Shown here piece by piece: positions 5,894-7,688 of a stretch of DNA of 7,688 nucleotides. How positions within the stretch are numbered: the stretch's first letter is position 1; the number at the start of each line of letters is the position of its first letter. The stretch is from an uncultured Collinsella sp. (GTDB lineage: Bacteria > Actinomycetota > Coriobacteriia > Coriobacteriales > Coriobacteriaceae), in contig UQMU01000050.1 of the NCBI GenBank assembly GCA_900542305.1, positions 1-7,688 on the forward strand, given 5' to 3'. The notes below the pieces were generated by a model that was given only the letters and a program-made list of their open reading frames with translations, was not told the DNA's origin and made no database searches. The position numbers and the translations under genes are program-made.

Positions 5894-5921
5894 ACCCTCC
5901 CCGGCACAGGCCGAGGAGGGT
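5894..5921 (-). terminator. Probable terminator of the folate/biotin-ligase-like operon
   Basis: The 12-position stem (5894-5905 with 5910-5921, one C-A mismatch) has a four-base loop and lies about 40 bases after the stop of the leftward operon. On the minus strand it is followed by only a short T run (TTTC), so termination may be partial or factor-assisted. Confidence 0.65.
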
Positions 5922-5960
5922 CTTGTTGTCATGTCTATCTTTGGGCGCGAACGCCCCGCG

Positions 5961-6662
5961 TTACAGTCCGCGAATGCGCACGGCCTCGGGCGGAAACTCT
6001 TGCTCGCCGGCATCGGTCTTGATGGTCGCACGACCCCAGATGTCCAGGCCCGCAAACACACCGACCGCAAGCGGCAAACCGTTGGGCGACACCGCCGCAA
6101 CTTGGCGGCCCAGCAGCGGCACCATGTCGAAGTACTCGCCCAGCACGGGAGCCAGCGGCCCTGCGGCGCCCTGCGGCGTGTTGGCAACAACCGCCCAGGC
6201 GTCCACGCGGGCCAGCATGGCGGCGGCCAGCGTCTCGACCAGCGCTTCGTCAGCCACGTCCACACCAAGCTCGCCCAGCGCCGAACGCTCAATATCCACC
6301 GTCACGGCACCGAACATGCCCGCGGCACCGGCACCGCCGTTCACGGCAACACGCGCGAGCGACGTCTCAAACGCAGGCGCACCGCACACGATATCGCTCG
6401 GCCACCGGATACCCACCTTGCCGGCAAGGCCCAGGCCCGGCGTCGAAGCCGTGCCCACGAGCGCGTCCATCATGCCCATCGCAGCCACAAACGGCAGGCC
6501 GTGGAAGGCGTGCATATTCACATCCGGACGCACGACCAGCGAAAACGTCAGCGAAGCATCGCCCGCGCTCCACGCGCACCAGCCCGCGGACACGCCCTCG
6601 CGGCCCGCGTTACGCGCCGCGTCGAGCTCGGTGCCGGCGGCAACAGCATTCATCTCGATCAT
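5961..6662 (-). CDS. Biotin-protein-ligase-like protein with degenerate catalytic motifs
   Basis: This 233-residue protein resembles the BirA/LplA catalytic fold plus the small C-terminal domain. SLTFSLVVRP (37-46) matches the BirA strand after the nucleotide loop, RWPSD (86-90) stands where KWPND normally lies, and LLGRQVAAV with GLDIWGRATI near the end looks like the SH3-like tail. The GRGRxGRxW biotinyl-adenylate loop should precede residue 37, but only WCAWSAGDA is present. The KxAGIL segment with the catalytic Lys is replaced by FETSLARVAV. It may therefore be a non-ligating relative, a divergent lipoyl/biotinyl transferase or a binding protein. ATG 6662 follows the TAG of the upstream gene without a gap, indicating translational coupling. 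ATG 6653 is an alternative start. The protein is Ala- and Gly-rich in very high-GC DNA. Confidence 0.65.
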   Translation of the reverse strand: MIEMNAVAAGTELDAARNAGREGVSAGWCAWSAGDASLTFSLVVRPDVNMHAFHGLPFVAAMGMMDALVGTASTPGLGLAGKVGIRWPSDIVCGAPAFETSLARVAVNGGAGAAGMFGAVTVDIERSALGELGVDVADEALVETLAAAMLARVDAWAVVANTPQGAAGPLAPVLGEYFDMVPLLGRQVAAVSPNGLPLAVGVFAGLDIWGRATIKTDAGEQEFPPEAVRIRGL

Positions 6663-7688
6663 CTACATACGCCCCAATTCGCCAACGATATGGCCCACGC
6701 GGTCCTCGGGCTCCTTGACCTCGACACCGTTGTAGCGGAAGAACCGCGCCGGGTCGTGCATCAGGTCCTCGAGCGGCACCAGCACAAAGTCGCGCTCGCC
6801 AATGAGAGGATGCGGCAGGCGCAGCTTTTTGCCGCCGTGGGTCTCGCCATCCATCCACAGCAGGTCCAGGTCGATGGTGCGCGGACCGTTGGCCTTGGCC
6901 TTCTTGGAGCGGTCGCGCCCCAGCTCGGCCTCGATCTTCATGAGCTCATCGAGCAGCACCAGCGGCGCCAGCTCGGTCTTGATCTCGATGACGGCGTTGG
7001 CAAACGCGTCCTGGCGCGTCTCGTAGGCCGGCTCGCTCTCGTAAATCTTGGAGGAGTTGGACACGCAGGTGAGTGGAATCTCGGCGATCATCTCGCGTGC
7101 GGCGCGGATGTTGTCGCAGCGATGCCCCAGGTTGGAGCCCACGGCCACAAACGCGCGGCGCGGCTGCGGCTTGGCAACCGCCCAGTAACCGTTCAGGAAC
7201 TGCGCAAAACCCGCGGCGTCGTGCACGCGCACGATGTTGGCACCGGCCTGGATGGCGCCCAGGCACACGCCAAACGTAGCGGCATCGCGCTCGGCGGCCT
7301 CGGTCACGCCCGAGACGGCGCCCACAAAGCGCTTGCGCGACACGGCGCACATGAGCGGGTAGCCCAGCGACGCCATCTTGGCAGTCTCGCGCTGGATGAC
7401 GATGTCCTCGTTAGCCGACTTACCAAAGCCCGGGCCAGGATCGATGCAGATGCGGTCGCGCGACACGCCGGCATGGATGAGCGTGCGGGCCTGGTCGGAC
7501 AGAAAGCCCATGACGCGGCGCATGATGGGCGCCGAATCGGGCAGGGTGAAGCGGCGGAGCTGCGAGGTGGGCACGTAGGCTTCCTCGCGGCGGGCGCTGC
7601 GGCGCATCATGGCGGCCAGGCGGTCATTGGGCTCCGATGCGGCCTCGGTGGCTGCGAGCGCGGCCTCGGGCGCGAGCGCGACGGTCTC
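6663..7688 (-). CDS. folP-folK: Dihydropteroate synthase-HPPK fusion (FolP-FolK), N-terminus beyond the window
   Basis: The frame is open to the right edge (341 residues visible), so the start lies outside. The first part is the C-terminal half of dihydropteroate synthase: DPGPGFGK, SRKRFVG (pterin/sulfonamide pocket) and RVHDAAGF. After a short linker (KPQPRR, near 7160), a complete HPPK domain follows: FVAVGSNLG, then YESEPAYET, then GPRTIDLDLL with the paired metal-binding Asp residues, and LPHPLIGERDFVLVPLEDL. The two activities make and then use 6-hydroxymethyl-dihydropterin diphosphate, joining it to p-aminobenzoate in folate synthesis. The domain order (DHPS first) is the reverse of the plant HPPK-DHPS enzymes. 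The visible N-terminal stretch (7688 to about 7610) is unusually Ala/Glu-rich and looks like an insertion in the DHPS barrel. The HPPK loop reads RSKKAKANGPR, without the usual Trp. GC is over 70% in sampled lines. Confidence 0.93.
   Translation of the reverse strand, partial: ETVALAPEAALAATEAASEPNDRLAAMMRRSARREEAYVPTSQLRRFTLPDSAPIMRRVMGFLSDQARTLIHAGVSRDRICIDPGPGFGKSANEDIVIQRETAKMASLGYPLMCAVSRKRFVGAVSGVTEAAERDAATFGVCLGAIQAGANIVRVHDAAGFAQFLNGYWAVAKPQPRRAFVAVGSNLGHRCDNIRAAREMIAEIPLTCVSNSSKIYESEPAYETRQDAFANAVIEIKTELAPLVLLDELMKIEAELGRDRSKKAKANGPRTIDLDLLWMDGETHGGKKLRLPHPLIGERDFVLVPLEDLMHDPARFFRYNGVEVKEPEDRVGHIVGELGRM

Noticed and set aside
5851..6735. Long plus-strand 294-residue frame opposite the biotin-ligase-like gene
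   Set aside because: Its Ser/Pro/Ala/Thr-rich sequence is typical of an antisense shadow in high-GC DNA, and it begins inside the copy-3 repeat.

Overview
The window looks like chromosomal DNA from a high-GC Gram-positive gut bacterium, most likely a coriobacterium such as Collinsella. This rests on gene content and base composition (a type III pantothenate kinase, a FolP-FolK fusion, an actinobacterial-type initiator tRNA with encoded CCA, and core genes near 70% GC in sampled lines). It is an inference, not a database match.

Left part (1-2777): the end of a sugar-transport operon. It holds the tail of a PTS EIIB domain whose visible start is damaged or mis-assembled, then a small two-helix membrane protein, then a family GH4 6-phospho-alpha-glucosidase. 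A strong hairpin terminator separates this operon from a convergent RpiR-family regulator. Together they suggest uptake and phosphorylation of an alpha-glucoside, cleavage of the phosphorylated disaccharide in the cytoplasm, and local control by a sugar-phosphate-sensing repressor or activator.

Middle (2778-3630): about 580 bases without a convincing gene, containing two adjacent strong hairpins. Next comes a complete initiator tRNA-Met gene on the minus strand with a clear promoter and a clear terminator. Then comes the promoter region of coaX, which carries a perfect 16-base palindrome.

Right part (3631-7688): coaX (pantothenate kinase, coenzyme A synthesis) runs rightward. A folate operon runs leftward from the right edge: a FolP-FolK fusion followed directly by a biotin-ligase-like protein that seems to lack the catalytic loop. 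Between these convergent housekeeping units sits a lower-GC, minus-strand AAA ATPase (AAA_14/DUF4143 type). It is bracketed by three near-identical copies of an interrupted-palindrome repeat of about 45 bases, all in the same orientation. This bracketed ATPase is the part of the window most like an accessory or mobile unit.
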